From the NCBI GenBank assembly GCA_000438155.1, contig FR902981.1, positions 151,020 through 176,050 on the forward strand: a DNA stretch of 25,031 nucleotides. Reading direction: 5' to 3'. The stretch's first letter is position 1, and each line of letters begins with the position of its first letter. Source of the DNA: Firmicutes bacterium CAG:95. Lineage in GTDB: Bacteria; Bacillota; Clostridia; Lachnospirales; Lachnospiraceae. Position numbers and translations under genes: made by a program. Below are positions 8,100-16,106 of the stretch, in pieces. The notes below the pieces were generated by a model. That model saw only the letters and a program-made list of their open reading frames with translations, was not told the origin of the DNA and ran no database searches.

Positions 8100-10436
8100 T
8101 TATTCCTCTGTCACAAGTGCTTTTTTTATTACATCCTTCATGGTCTTAACATAAGTAATGGTAATTCCGTTGCGGATCTCTTCCGGAATTTCTTCCACAT
8201 CCTTTTTATTTTCAGAAGGAACAAGCACTTCTTTGATGCCTGCCATCCTGGCTGCCAGAATCTTCTCCTTTAAACCGCCAATCGGCAGTACATTTCCACG
8301 AAGGGTAATCTCTCCGGTCATGGCAAGGTCACACCGCACAGGCTTCCCGGTCACCGCAGAAAAGATCGCCGTTGCCATCGTGATTCCGGCCGATGGTCCG
8401 TCCTTCGGAACAGCTCCCTCCGGAATATGAATATGAAAATCATTTTCCTTAAACATGGACGGATCAATCTTATGCTCCTTACCGATAGAGCGGACATAAC
8501 TCATACCGATAATGGCAGATTCCTTCATCACATCTCCCATCTGTCCGGTCAGATCAATATCTCCCTTACCCGGCATGACATTTACCTCGATCTGTAAGGT
8601 ATCACCACCAACACTCGTCCAGGCGAGTCCGCGTACAATGCCGACCTCCGGCTTCTTATTGGCAAGATCCGTCGTGTATTTCCGCTTTCCAAGATACTTC
8701 TCAATATTAGAGGCGGTCACCTTAACCTTCGTTTCCTCTCTGCCATCTTCACGGCATTCCAGAATTTCCTTCGCTGCCTTGCGGCAGATATCCCCGATCT
8801 TACGTTCCAACTCACGGACACCGGCTTCTCTTGTATAGGAAGAAATGATTGCTTTCAAGGCACTGTCCGAAACAGACAGCCACCTTCCGGTGATGCCGTT
8901 CTTTTCCATCTGCTTGTGCAGAAGATGTTCCTTCGCAATATGGAACTTCTCGTTCTCCGTATAGCTGTTTACCTCGATCAGCTCCATACGGTCAAGCAGG
9001 GGACGTGGGATATTCTGTGTGGAATTTGCGGTTGCAATAAACAGAACCTCCGACAGGTCAAGCGGAATTTCCACATAATGATCGCGAAACCGCACGTTCT
9101 GTTCTCCATCAAGTACTTCAAGCAATGCGGAAAAGGTATCTCCCTTATAATCATTGCTGACCTTATCAATTTCATCCAGAAGCATGAGCGGATTCTTCAC
9201 TCCTGCCTGCCGCAGGCCTGTCGCAATTCTTCCGGGCATTGCACCGACATAGGTTTTCCTATGGCCACGAATCTCTGCTTCATCCCGGACACCTCCGAGA
9301 CAGATCCGTATGTATCTCTTATTCAATGCTCTGGCAACACTTCGCGCAATCGAGGTTTTACCGGTTCCCGGAGGCCCTACCAGACAAAGGATGGGACTTT
9401 CTCCCTTCTTCGTGAGACACCGTACCGCCAGGAATTCCAGAATACGCTCCTTGACCTGTGTCAGTCCATAGTGCTCCTTTTCCAGAATCTCTCCCGCCTC
9501 TTTAATACTTTCGTTATCAATCGAGGCTTTATCCCACGGAAGCTCTAACAGTGTCTCAATATACCCCCGCTCCACAGCACTTTCCGAGCTGTTCCCGGAC
9601 AGGCTCTTAAAACGGGAGATTTCCTTCCGGATCTTCTCCTTTACTTCGGGCTTAGCCTTAAGCTCCTTTAGCTTTTCTTCAAACTGCTCACTGTCCGAAA
9701 AGGAATTCTCTTCTCCCAATTCCTCCCGGATATAACGAAGCTGCTCCCGTAACAGATATTCCTTCTGGTTCTTCTCTACCTTCCCCTTTAATTTCTGTGC
9801 CAGACGATTCCTGATTCCGGCAATCTGGATTTCATTAACCAGGATAGTACAGACCGCCTCAAAACGCTCCTTTAAATTGAAAGCCTCTAATACCTGCTGC
9901 TTCTTTTCAAATTCTACCGGAAGATTCATGGTAATCTGATCCAACAGACTCCCCAGATTCTCCATCGCCTGATACCGCTGTACGGCGTTCTTATCAAGCT
10001 TTGGATGCAAGGCTGCAAATTCGGCAATGGTTTCCTTAAGCTGTCGAAGCATCGCTTCTTCCTCCACGGAAGATAATTCCTCGTCTGCAAGCTCCTCCTG
10101 TGGAATAATACTTCCTTCCAGAAAGGCCTCATTTGCTTCCTGAATTGCAGTCAGCATCGCACGCTTCACACCACCTACGAGAATCCGCAGCACCTGGTTC
10201 GGAAGCTTCGTGACCTGCCGTACCGAAGCGACTGTTCCTGCCGTATACAGATCCCCGATTCCCGGATCCTGACATTCCGGATCCTTCTGGGATGCAAGAA
10301 ATACCAGTCCGTCTCCCATCATGGCGTATTCCACGGCATGAATTGACTTTTCTCTCTTTAAATCAAAATGTATAATTGCATCCGGTAACACTGCAAGTCC
10401 CCGCAGGGGGATTACCGGGATATGTTCTTTATTCAT
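8100..10436 (-). CDS. lon: ATP-dependent protease La (Lon)
   Basis: A 778-residue LonA-type protease that degrades misfolded and regulatory proteins. Domains in order: N-terminal substrate-binding domain (about 1-190), coiled-coil linker, AAA+ module with Walker A GPPGTGKT (354-361) and Walker B LMLLDEIDK (about 418-426), and the serine protease domain. The catalytic dyad is S682 in PKDGPSAG and K723 in IGGLKEK. The start at 10436 has GGAG 6 nt upstream and gives the usual MNKEHIPVIPLRG beginning. A GTG further up would add 17 hydrophobic residues, but it lies in a hairpin stem and has no ribosome site. It follows clpX by 73 nt. Confidence 0.97.
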   Translation of the reverse strand: MNKEHIPVIPLRGLAVLPDAIIHFDLKREKSIHAVEYAMMGDGLVFLASQKDPECQDPGIGDLYTAGTVASVRQVTKLPNQVLRILVGGVKRAMLTAIQEANEAFLEGSIIPQEELADEELSSVEEEAMLRQLKETIAEFAALHPKLDKNAVQRYQAMENLGSLLDQITMNLPVEFEKKQQVLEAFNLKERFEAVCTILVNEIQIAGIRNRLAQKLKGKVEKNQKEYLLREQLRYIREELGEENSFSDSEQFEEKLKELKAKPEVKEKIRKEISRFKSLSGNSSESAVERGYIETLLELPWDKASIDNESIKEAGEILEKEHYGLTQVKERILEFLAVRCLTKKGESPILCLVGPPGTGKTSIARSVARALNKRYIRICLGGVRDEAEIRGHRKTYVGAMPGRIATGLRQAGVKNPLMLLDEIDKVSNDYKGDTFSALLEVLDGEQNVRFRDHYVEIPLDLSEVLFIATANSTQNIPRPLLDRMELIEVNSYTENEKFHIAKEHLLHKQMEKNGITGRWLSVSDSALKAIISSYTREAGVRELERKIGDICRKAAKEILECREDGREETKVKVTASNIEKYLGKRKYTTDLANKKPEVGIVRGLAWTSVGGDTLQIEVNVMPGKGDIDLTGQMGDVMKESAIIGMSYVRSIGKEHKIDPSMFKENDFHIHIPEGAVPKDGPSAGITMATAIFSAVTGKPVRCDLAMTGEITLRGNVLPIGGLKEKILAARMAGIKEVLVPSENKKDVEEIPEEIRNGITITYVKTMKDVIKKALVTEE

Positions 10437-10476
10437 ATACAACTCCGTAAAAAATATAATGACAAGTGATATAAAT

Positions 10477-10506
10477 ATGACGAACACGCAAAAGCGTGTC
10501 CGTCAT
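10477..10506. terminator. Hairpin between clpX and lon
   Basis: ATGACGAACACGC at 10477-10489 pairs with GCGTGTCCGTCAT at 10494-10506 (13 positions, one A/C difference that is G-U in the minus-strand RNA) around an AAAA loop (TTTT on the minus strand). No strong T-run follows, so it may be a partial terminator or an RNA processing/stability element that sets the lon to clpX ratio. Confidence 0.55.
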
Positions 10507-10509
10507 GCT

Positions 10510-11778
10510 TTAGTTTGCTTTAGGCATCAATTCTCTGCGGTAAATCAGCGGTTCACTTTCACCTTCTACCGCGCCTTTGGTGATCACGCATTTTTCAATT
10601 GTACGATCCGATGGAATTTCAAACATGACATTCATCATGACCTTTTCCATAATGGACCGTAATCCTCTTGCTCCGGTCTTTCTCTCAAAAGCCTGCTCTG
10701 CAATGGCATCCACTGCATCTTCTTCAAACACAAGATTTACATGGTCAAATCCAAATAATTTCTGATACTGTTTAATTAACGCATTCTTCGGTTCGGTAAG
10801 AATACGGATTAACGCTTTCTTATCAAGACCCTTCAGTGACACATTGATCGGTACACGTCCGACAAATTCCGGAATCAGTCCAAACTTCACAAGATCCTGT
10901 GGTGTTACCTCTGCAAGAAGCTCACTGACTTCCTTGCTGTTCCTGCTTACGATCTCTGCATCAAATCCAATGGAATTGCGGTTCAGACGGTCTTCCACAA
11001 TCTTCTCAAGACCATCAAACGCTCCTCCACAGATAAACAGGATATTGGAGGTATCAATCTGTAAAAGCTCCTGATGAGGATGCTTCCGTCCACCCTGCGG
11101 TGGAACGCTTGCTACCGTACCCTCAACAATCTTAAGCAGCGCCTGCTGCACTCCCTCTCCGGAAACATCACGGGTAATAGAAACATTCTCGCTCTTCTTC
11201 GTGATCTTATCAATCTCATCAATATAAATGATTCCATACTGTGCACGGTCGATATCATAATCCGCTGCCTGAATCAGCTTAAGCAGAATGTTCTCTACAT
11301 CCTCTCCCACATAACCGGCTTCGGTTAAGGTTGTGGCATCCGCAATTGCAAACGGAACATTAATAACCTTCGCCAGGGTCTGTGCCAGATAGGTTTTACC
11401 GGAACCGGTAGGCCCGATCATGATAATGTTACTTTTCTGGAGTTCGACACCATCCTCGTCCTTCGGTGCTGTCACACGCTTATAGTGATTATAAACAGCA
11501 ACGGAAAGAACCTTCTTCGCTTCCTCCTGCCCGATGACATAATCATCAAGAAAGTCCTTGATTTCTGCAGGCTTTAACAGATTGATTTCCATTTCCGGCT
11601 CTTCTTCTGCAAATGCCTCTGCATCATCCTCAAACTCTTCCTCAACAATATCCGCGCAGATCTCCACGCAATGGTCACAAATATATACTCCCGAAGGACC
11701 GGCGATCATTTTGCGCACCTGATCCTGGGTTTTATTACAAAAAGAACATCTGATTTCGTCAGAATTCCTTCCTGCCAT
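10510..11778 (-). CDS. clpX: ATP-dependent Clp protease ATP-binding subunit ClpX
   Basis: A 422-residue AAA+ unfoldase that feeds substrates to ClpP. The N-terminal zinc-binding domain has four cysteines (C11, C14, C34, C37). Walker A GPTGSGKT is at 122-129, the pore loop GYVG at 155-158 and Walker B IIYIDE at about 183-188. The second pore loop carries GGRKHPH (about 229-235). The IGF tripeptide that docks into ClpP is at 270-272, followed by the sensor-2 GARGLRS. All functional motifs are intact, and length is normal. It begins 31 nt after clpP, so ClpXP is made from one transcript. Confidence 0.98.
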   Translation of the reverse strand: MAGRNSDEIRCSFCNKTQDQVRKMIAGPSGVYICDHCVEICADIVEEEFEDDAEAFAEEEPEMEINLLKPAEIKDFLDDYVIGQEEAKKVLSVAVYNHYKRVTAPKDEDGVELQKSNIIMIGPTGSGKTYLAQTLAKVINVPFAIADATTLTEAGYVGEDVENILLKLIQAADYDIDRAQYGIIYIDEIDKITKKSENVSITRDVSGEGVQQALLKIVEGTVASVPPQGGRKHPHQELLQIDTSNILFICGGAFDGLEKIVEDRLNRNSIGFDAEIVSRNSKEVSELLAEVTPQDLVKFGLIPEFVGRVPINVSLKGLDKKALIRILTEPKNALIKQYQKLFGFDHVNLVFEEDAVDAIAEQAFERKTGARGLRSIMEKVMMNVMFEIPSDRTIEKCVITKGAVEGESEPLIYRRELMPKAN

Positions 11779-11809
11779 ATGACTTTACCTCTACTTTAAA
11801 CTATTGTGA

Positions 11810-12400
11810 CTACGCCTCTGAACGCTTATAAATAACGCGGTCAATCAGTCCATATTCCTTCGCTTCTTCTGCGGACATCCAGTTATCACGGTCCGTATCT
11901 GCTGCGATGATGGAGATATCCTTGCCGGTATTTTCAGCAAGCATTCTGTTCAGCTTTTCCTTGGTCTGTAAAATATGTCTGGCTGCAATTTCAATCTCGG
12001 TAGCCTGTCCCTGTGCGCCGCCCAAAGGCTGATGAATCATGATTTCTGCATTGGGAAGTGCCAGTCTCTTGCCCTTCGTACCACCTGCTAAAAGGAATGC
12101 ACCCATGCTGGCTGCCATACCCATACAGAAGGTAGATACATCACATTTTACATACTGCATGGTATCATAAATTGCCATACCGGCCGTCACACTGCCACCG
12201 GGGCTGTTAATATAAAGCTGGATATCCTTCTCCGGATCCTCAGCTTCCAGAAACAACATCTGTGCTACTACAAGACTTGCGGTTGTTTCATTTACTTCCT
12301 CACCCAAAAAGATAATTCTTTCTTTTAAAAGTCTTGAATAGATGTCATAGGAGCGTTCCCCTCTGCTTGTCTGTTCAATGACATAAGGTACTAAACTCAT
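11810..12400 (-). CDS. clpP: ATP-dependent Clp protease proteolytic subunit ClpP
   Basis: A 196-residue serine protease that forms the tetradecameric barrel of ClpXP. The catalytic triad is complete: S98 in GMAASMGAF, H123 in MIHQPLGG and D172 in DTDRDNWMSAEEA. The oxyanion-region motif SPGGSV is at 66-71, and LVPYVIEQTSRGERSYDIYSR is the expected N-terminal segment. Length is standard. The gene starts 16 nt after the stop of tig and sits upstream of clpX, the common order in Clostridia. Confidence 0.98.
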   Translation of the reverse strand: MSLVPYVIEQTSRGERSYDIYSRLLKERIIFLGEEVNETTASLVVAQMLFLEAEDPEKDIQLYINSPGGSVTAGMAIYDTMQYVKCDVSTFCMGMAASMGAFLLAGGTKGKRLALPNAEIMIHQPLGGAQGQATEIEIAARHILQTKEKLNRMLAENTGKDISIIAADTDRDNWMSAEEAKEYGLIDRVIYKRSEA

Positions 12401-12416
12401 TCTTTAACCTCTTTTC

Positions 12417-13703
12417 TTATTTTGCCTTGGCATTGTTTACAACAAACTCTGCTGCCTTCTTAACAGCGATATCTTCCTTGATGCCCTTGACGCTCTTTTC
12501 AGGAAGCATTTCCTTAATCTTGTCAGGCTCCATCTGGTAAACCTCTGCCATTGTCTTGATTTCTTCTTCGTAATCTTCTTCGGTTGCTTCAATTCCTTCC
12601 TTAGCTGCAACTGCTTCTAATACAAGTCTGGACTTGATTCTGGTTTCTGCCTGAGGCTTTACCTGTTCCATCATCTTGTCTAAAGTAGCGCCTGTAAACT
12701 GGAAGTACTGCTCCATGGATAATCCCTGCATCTGCATTCTCTGTGCAAATTCATCGATCATCTGCTTCTGCTGGGTAGTAACCATAGCTTCCGGAATATC
12801 CATATCGGAATCTGCAATGATTGCATCAATCACTGCTGCTTCCTTAGCATCTCTTGCTGCCTTTTCCTTCTCGATGGTTAAGGTTTCCTTAACGTCCTTC
12901 TTATATTCCTCTAAGGTATCGAATTCGGAAACTTCACTTGCAAATTCATCATCCAGTGCAGGAAGTTCCTTTTCCTTGATTTCTTTAATGGTACATTTGA
13001 ATACCGCTGCCTTGCCCTTTAATTCTTCTGCCTGATAATCTTCCGGGAAAGTAACGTTTACTTCTACTTCCTTGCCGATTTCAGCACCAACAAGCTGCTC
13101 CTCAAATCCGGGAATAAATGCGCCGGAACCGATGGTTAACGGATAATTCTCGCCCTTACCACCGTCAAAAGCAACACCATCTACAAATCCTTCAAAATCA
13201 AGGACGGTCATATCGCCATCCTTAACCGGTCTGTCGGTTACTTCGATGGTTCTTGCATTGTTTTCTCTTTCCTTCTCGATCTTTGCATCGACTTCTTCAT
13301 CGGTAACGGTAACTTCGGCAGCTTCTACCTTGACACCCTTATACTTGCCAAGCTTTACTTCCGGCTTTAATGCAACCGTTGCAGTAAAGATGAAGGACTT
13401 GCCCTTCTCGATCTGGGTAACATCAATTTCAGGAGAAGAAACGATATCTTCTTCACATTCATCAAGTGCCTTGCTGTATGCATCAGGAATTAATGCATTG
13501 GCAGCATCTTCATAGAAGATTTCCGGACCATACATCTTCTCTACCATCTGGCGCGGTACTTTTCCCTTACGAAAACCAGGTACACTGATTTTATTCTTAT
13601 TCTTAAGGAAAGCATCCTCTAATGCCTTCTCAAATTCTGCTGCAGAAACTTCAATTGTAAGCTTCGCCATGTTCTTTTCTAATTTCTCTACCTGTACGCT
13701 CAT
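12417..13703 (-). CDS. tig: Trigger factor, ribosome-associated chaperone
   Basis: A 428-residue chaperone that binds nascent chains at the ribosomal exit. The ribosome-binding domain contains the signature GFRKGKVPR (about 43-51 from this start). The FKBP-type prolyl isomerase domain is at about 150-245 (DGDMTVLDFEGFVDGVAFDGG, IPGFEEQLVGAEIG). A helical C-terminal domain follows. The ATG at 13703 is preferred because AAGGAGG lies 10 nt before it; a TTG three codons upstream is too close to that site. It is the first gene of tig-clpP-clpX-lon-engB, driven by the promoter at 13755-13783. Confidence 0.97.
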   Translation of the reverse strand: MSVQVEKLEKNMAKLTIEVSAAEFEKALEDAFLKNKNKISVPGFRKGKVPRQMVEKMYGPEIFYEDAANALIPDAYSKALDECEEDIVSSPEIDVTQIEKGKSFIFTATVALKPEVKLGKYKGVKVEAAEVTVTDEEVDAKIEKERENNARTIEVTDRPVKDGDMTVLDFEGFVDGVAFDGGKGENYPLTIGSGAFIPGFEEQLVGAEIGKEVEVNVTFPEDYQAEELKGKAAVFKCTIKEIKEKELPALDDEFASEVSEFDTLEEYKKDVKETLTIEKEKAARDAKEAAVIDAIIADSDMDIPEAMVTTQQKQMIDEFAQRMQMQGLSMEQYFQFTGATLDKMMEQVKPQAETRIKSRLVLEAVAAKEGIEATEEDYEEEIKTMAEVYQMEPDKIKEMLPEKSVKGIKEDIAVKKAAEFVVNNAKAK

Positions 13704-13754
13704 CTTGTACAAACCTCCTTAATACGTCCTGTGCACACTCACAGTCATTGTAGG

Positions 13755-13783
13755 ATTATAGCATAAACACGCCGATATGACTA
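13755..13783 (-). promoter_or_regulatory. Promoter of the tig-clpP-clpX operon
   Basis: On the minus strand, TAGTCA (13778-13783) and a perfect TATAAT (13755-13760) are 17 bp apart. TG one base before the -10 box makes it an extended -10 promoter. I found no inverted repeat resembling CIRCE (HrcA) next to it. Confidence 0.7.
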
Positions 13784-14073
13784 GCTATTTTTCTGAATTT
13801 GTATTATAATCTTTGGAAAATCACCTGCAAAGAGAGTGTGTTTCAACTATTCAGAGCCATACAAATTATGGCTATGGACGATGAATGCTTGCATTCAAAA
13901 GGACATATGCCATGATTTATATGGCAAAGTAACCACATGAGTAAACAACGCTGTGAAACAGCGGTTTTACGAATGGAGTCTGAATAGTTGCGTATATCTT
14001 CTGTTTTTGCAGCCCACAATATCCTGAGCCGAAGGAATTCCTGACGTAAAGTAAAACAAGGAGAACTCATTCT
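13784..14073. other. Divergent intergenic region between tig and the TM1266-type gene
   Basis: Together with the tig leader this is 370 nt without a gene. It holds the tig promoter at one side and the hairpin element at 13844-13990. The last 80 nt before the start at 14074 contain an AAGGAG ribosome site and a short AGGAATTCCT palindrome. I see no convincing -35/-10 pair for the plus-strand genes there. Confidence 0.6.
13844..13990. repeat. Short intergenic hairpin element with inverted ends (copy B)
   Basis: CAACTATTCAGA at 13844-13855 and TCTGAATAGTTG at 13979-13990 are a perfect 12-bp inverted repeat enclosing 123 nt. Inside are four hairpins in a row: AGCCAT/ATGGCT (13855-13873), GAATGC/GCATTC (13883-13896), GCCAT/ATGGC (13909-13925) and CGCTGT-GAA-ACAGCG (13949-13963). 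The ends match those of the element at 6022-6154, while the interiors differ. No reading frame of note runs through it. Confidence 0.75.
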
Positions 14074-14328
14074 ATGGAAATCCGTGAAGAGAAAGCTGCC
14101 ATCATTGGTATTTTTATTAAGGATTTTGATGCAGTTCCGAAGGTAAACGGGATCTTACACGACTATGCCGAAGACATTATTGGCAGAATCGGTATTCCCT
14201 GCCGTGACAGGGATCTGCATGTCATCTCTATCATCCTAAGTACCACTCCAGACAGGATCAGTGCGCTTTCCGGCAAGCTTGGACGAATTGAAGGGATCAC
14301 GGCAAAGGCCATGCAGGCGAATCTATAG
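14074..14328 (+). CDS. TM1266-family iron-only hydrogenase system putative regulator
   Basis: An 84-residue ferredoxin-fold (ACT-like) protein. The sequence alternates beta and alpha: EEKAAIIGIFI, a helix around VPKVNGILHDYAEDIIGRIGI, a strand HVISIILS, a helix DRISALSGKLGRI and a final GITAKAMQANL. This matches the TM1266 family, usually found beside genes for [FeFe]-hydrogenase maturation and thought to be regulatory; biochemical function is not settled. No hydrogenase gene is in the window. It is preceded by AAGGAG and followed 12 nt later by the ECF S-component gene, with which it surely shares a transcript. Confidence 0.88.
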   Translation: MEIREEKAAIIGIFIKDFDAVPKVNGILHDYAEDIIGRIGIPCRDRDLHVISIILSTTPDRISALSGKLGRIEGITAKAMQANL

Positions 14329-14340
14329 GAGGATCTCATT

Positions 14341-14907
14341 ATGAAAATCACAACCAAACAATTAGTGCAGACCGCACTGCTTCTCACCATCTGTATTGTC
14401 AGCCAGTACTTCAAGAACCTGTCTGTGTACATCACCGGACCGATCGTAAATCTTACCATCATTCTGGCTGTTTTGTCTGTCGGATTATGGAGTGGATTAC
14501 TGTTAAGCATCATCGCCCCGGTAACCGCATTTTTCTTCACCGGCTCTCCCATTATGGCAGCCATTCCGCTGATGTTTCCCGCTGTTATGGCAGGAAATGC
14601 CGTTCTCGCCATCACTGTGTGGTATTTCCAGGAAAAGACTTCCTTTAAGTGGCGTCTCCCTGCCGGCTTAGTCGCAGGCTCCGTATTAAAGGCTATTTTC
14701 ATGGGCGTAGTTATCGTCCTCATTATTCTTCCCATTTTCGGCGATAACATTGCTTCAAAGCTCCCGAAGCCGGAAGCCTTACCTATGGTTCTTGCCACCG
14801 CAAAGGTCACCTTCTCCATCACCCAGCTTACCACCGCCCTGATCGGCAGCGCCTTAGCATATGTGATCTGGATGCCGTTGAAGAAATATTTGAAAACGGA
14901 GAATTAA
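14341..14907 (+). CDS. ECF-type transporter S component, substrate unknown
   Basis: A 188-residue membrane protein with five or six hydrophobic segments. It has the short, very hydrophobic organisation of energy-coupling-factor substrate-binding subunits: KQLVQTALLLTICIVSQYFK at the N-terminus, a glycine-rich VLSVGLWSGLLLSIIAPVTAFF (about 43-65) and MAAIPLMFPAVMAGNAVLAI (about 69-89). No ATPase or T-component gene is adjacent, so it probably uses the shared ECF module encoded elsewhere. AGGAGG lies 8 nt before the ATG and overlaps the stop region of the TM1266-type gene. The substrate may be a vitamin or cofactor precursor. Pairing with a hydrogenase-linked regulator is the only hint. Confidence 0.85.
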   Translation: MKITTKQLVQTALLLTICIVSQYFKNLSVYITGPIVNLTIILAVLSVGLWSGLLLSIIAPVTAFFFTGSPIMAAIPLMFPAVMAGNAVLAITVWYFQEKTSFKWRLPAGLVAGSVLKAIFMGVVIVLIILPIFGDNIASKLPKPEALPMVLATAKVTFSITQLTTALIGSALAYVIWMPLKKYLKTEN

Positions 14908-15007
14908 GGAACAGGAATTAAAAGATTAAAATCAAGGAATTAAAAATTAGCAATTAAGAGCTAATCGTTAAAATTGGAATTATATTTTAGGATAAGTAAA
15001 AACGAGT

Positions 15008-15038
15008 TCCCGGCAGAATACGTGGTGTTCTGCCGGGA
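15008..15038. terminator. Bidirectional terminator between convergent genes
   Basis: TCCCGGCAGAA at 15008-15018 and TTCTGCCGGGA at 15028-15038 form a perfect 11-bp stem with a 9-nt loop. The plus strand continues GAATTTATTT. On the minus strand GTTTTTAC follows after a few bases. It ends both the ECF transcript and the minus-strand island genes. Confidence 0.85.
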
Positions 15039-15042
15039 GAAT

Positions 15043-15255
15043 TTATTTCATCCATATGGTATTCTCATCCTCAATCACTTCATACTCACTTAAATCTTCC
15101 CAGTCTTCCAAATTTCCCACTCTCCTAAGATAATTATGCCCTCCATCCACTGCTACGAATCCGCATTTGCAGGATCTAAAATCATGAACTGATTTACTCT
15201 CTATGATGTCACCGCACTTTCTACATCTGATTTTATTAACTGTTATTTTATTCAT
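15043..15255 (-). CDS. Small zinc-ribbon-like protein, resembles DUF7695
   Basis: A 70-residue protein with a likely zinc site: C10-x2-C13 in IRCRKCGD and C29-x-C31 in RSCKCGF. A conserved-looking SKSVHDFR and VAVDGGHNYLRR lie between and after, and the tail is acidic (DWEDLSEYEVIEDENTIW). From memory this corresponds to the DUF7695 family, of unknown function, common in Bacillota and often near phage-related genes. The ATG has GGAGG 8 nt upstream. It is followed directly by the terminator at 15008-15038 and lies 95 nt after the 176-residue gene. Confidence 0.75.
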   Translation of the reverse strand: MNKITVNKIRCRKCGDIIESKSVHDFRSCKCGFVAVDGGHNYLRRVGNLEDWEDLSEYEVIEDENTIWMK

Positions 15256-15350
15256 GTTATTATCCTCCGTAAATATTAAATTTCATTGACTTTCTTTCAC
15301 CTATGTACTACTATAAAGGCTAAGAAATGGGTTTCTGACTGAGTAAGGTC

Positions 15351-15881
15351 TTATGACTGGAAAAGGTTGCTCGTTTCTTTTTTTATATCCATCATATCGT
15401 ATAAATACATTTTTCCATCTTCTGCATGTCTTACAATCATTACAACTTGAAATATATTATATCGTTCTATTTCTCCGCTACTATCAAATACTGGCAATGC
15501 AAATCTTGACATATATTTATACCATCCATATTTTGCATCCTTACTATGTTTCTTTTTCCAGTTGTCTTTGTGAGCCTTGTGTGTTGCAATCTCAATTATT
15601 TCAGGTAATCCCTGTACTGCATTAGCCTTTGCTTTCGCATTTGCTCCCTTAAGAATCAGGGTATAATTTGAATGTGTATATTCATCAGGAAGATCCTTCC
15701 CTATATAAACCAAATCTGCCGTCTTCTCTACGGTATATACCTCTCCCACAAACTGTTTCAAATACGCTTCAACATCTGCCCATTCCAGAGAACGTTTCCC
15801 TTTAAAAATAACATCTTGAATAAGCACTGTCTTATTTCCAAGGGGATCTACTACAATATCTACTTTTCTTTGCAAAAACAT
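15351..15881 (-). CDS. Unrecognised 176-residue protein of the accessory island
   Basis: No secure family. No membrane segment or signal peptide. The N-terminal 60 residues alternate short strands and a helix (LEWADVEAYLKQFVG). The middle is alanine/lysine rich (KGANAKAKANAVQGLPEIIEIA). The C-terminal half is the most distinctive: KHSKDAKYGWYKYMSRFALPV, then FDSSGEIERYNIF and RHAEDGKMYLYDMMDIKKE. This pattern of strands and conserved-looking H, K, R and Y residues recalls BECR-fold nuclease-like domains attached to phage and ICE polyvalent proteins, but that is a guess. Start choice is open: the ATG at 15881 touches AGGAGG and would rely on AAGG further up. A TTG at 15875 has better spacing (6 nt). 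Confidence 0.65.
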   Translation of the reverse strand: MFLQRKVDIVVDPLGNKTVLIQDVIFKGKRSLEWADVEAYLKQFVGEVYTVEKTADLVYIGKDLPDEYTHSNYTLILKGANAKAKANAVQGLPEIIEIATHKAHKDNWKKKHSKDAKYGWYKYMSRFALPVFDSSGEIERYNIFQVVMIVRHAEDGKMYLYDMMDIKKETSNLFQS

Positions 15882-15945
15882 CCTCCTATCCTTATCCCTT
15901 TCTCGGGTAATGATAAGAGGATATCACTTGTCAATCATAATTTCA

Positions 15946-15962
15946 TTGGACGGTTAGTCCAA
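15946..15962. promoter_or_regulatory. Small perfect hairpin upstream of the 176-residue gene
   Basis: TTGGAC and GTCCAA form a perfect 6-bp stem around GGTTA. It lies in the 225-nt gap between the ART-partner gene and the 176-residue gene. It could be an operator or a weak terminator; no T-run is seen. Confidence 0.3.
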
Positions 15963-16106
15963 AACTGTCTGTGCCACTATTTTATAAATACTATTGCCCC
16001 ACAATCTAATGGGAATCGTACATAAATCCGGTAAATTTTGAATGATTCATTCCTTCTATATGCTTTTCCCTGATAAATCAAACAAAAAGCTTTACCCAAT
16101 CAAGGA

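Noticed and set aside
8916..9548. Plus-strand open frame of 210 codons inside lon
   Set aside because: Antisense shadow of a well-conserved gene, without ribosome site or recognisable protein features.
10437..10487. Hydrophobic 17-residue N-terminal extension of Lon, possible membrane anchor
   Set aside because: Its GTG start lies in the clpX-lon hairpin with no ribosome site; the ATG at 10436 has GGAG at good spacing and gives the normal Lon start.
13704..13843. CIRCE or CtsR operator in front of the tig-clpP-clpX operon
   Set aside because: No TTAGCACTC-type inverted repeat or tandem heptad resembling these operators could be found by eye.
14163..14834. Minus-strand open frame of 223 codons opposite the TM1266-type and ECF genes
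   Set aside because: It is the complement of two recognisable genes and its translation looks like a reverse-frame product with many arginine, serine and isoleucine runs.
14908..15000. AT-rich stretch with repeated GGAATTAAAA-like words after the ECF gene
   Set aside because: Short, imperfect and of low complexity; no regular spacing that would indicate a CRISPR or functional repeat array.
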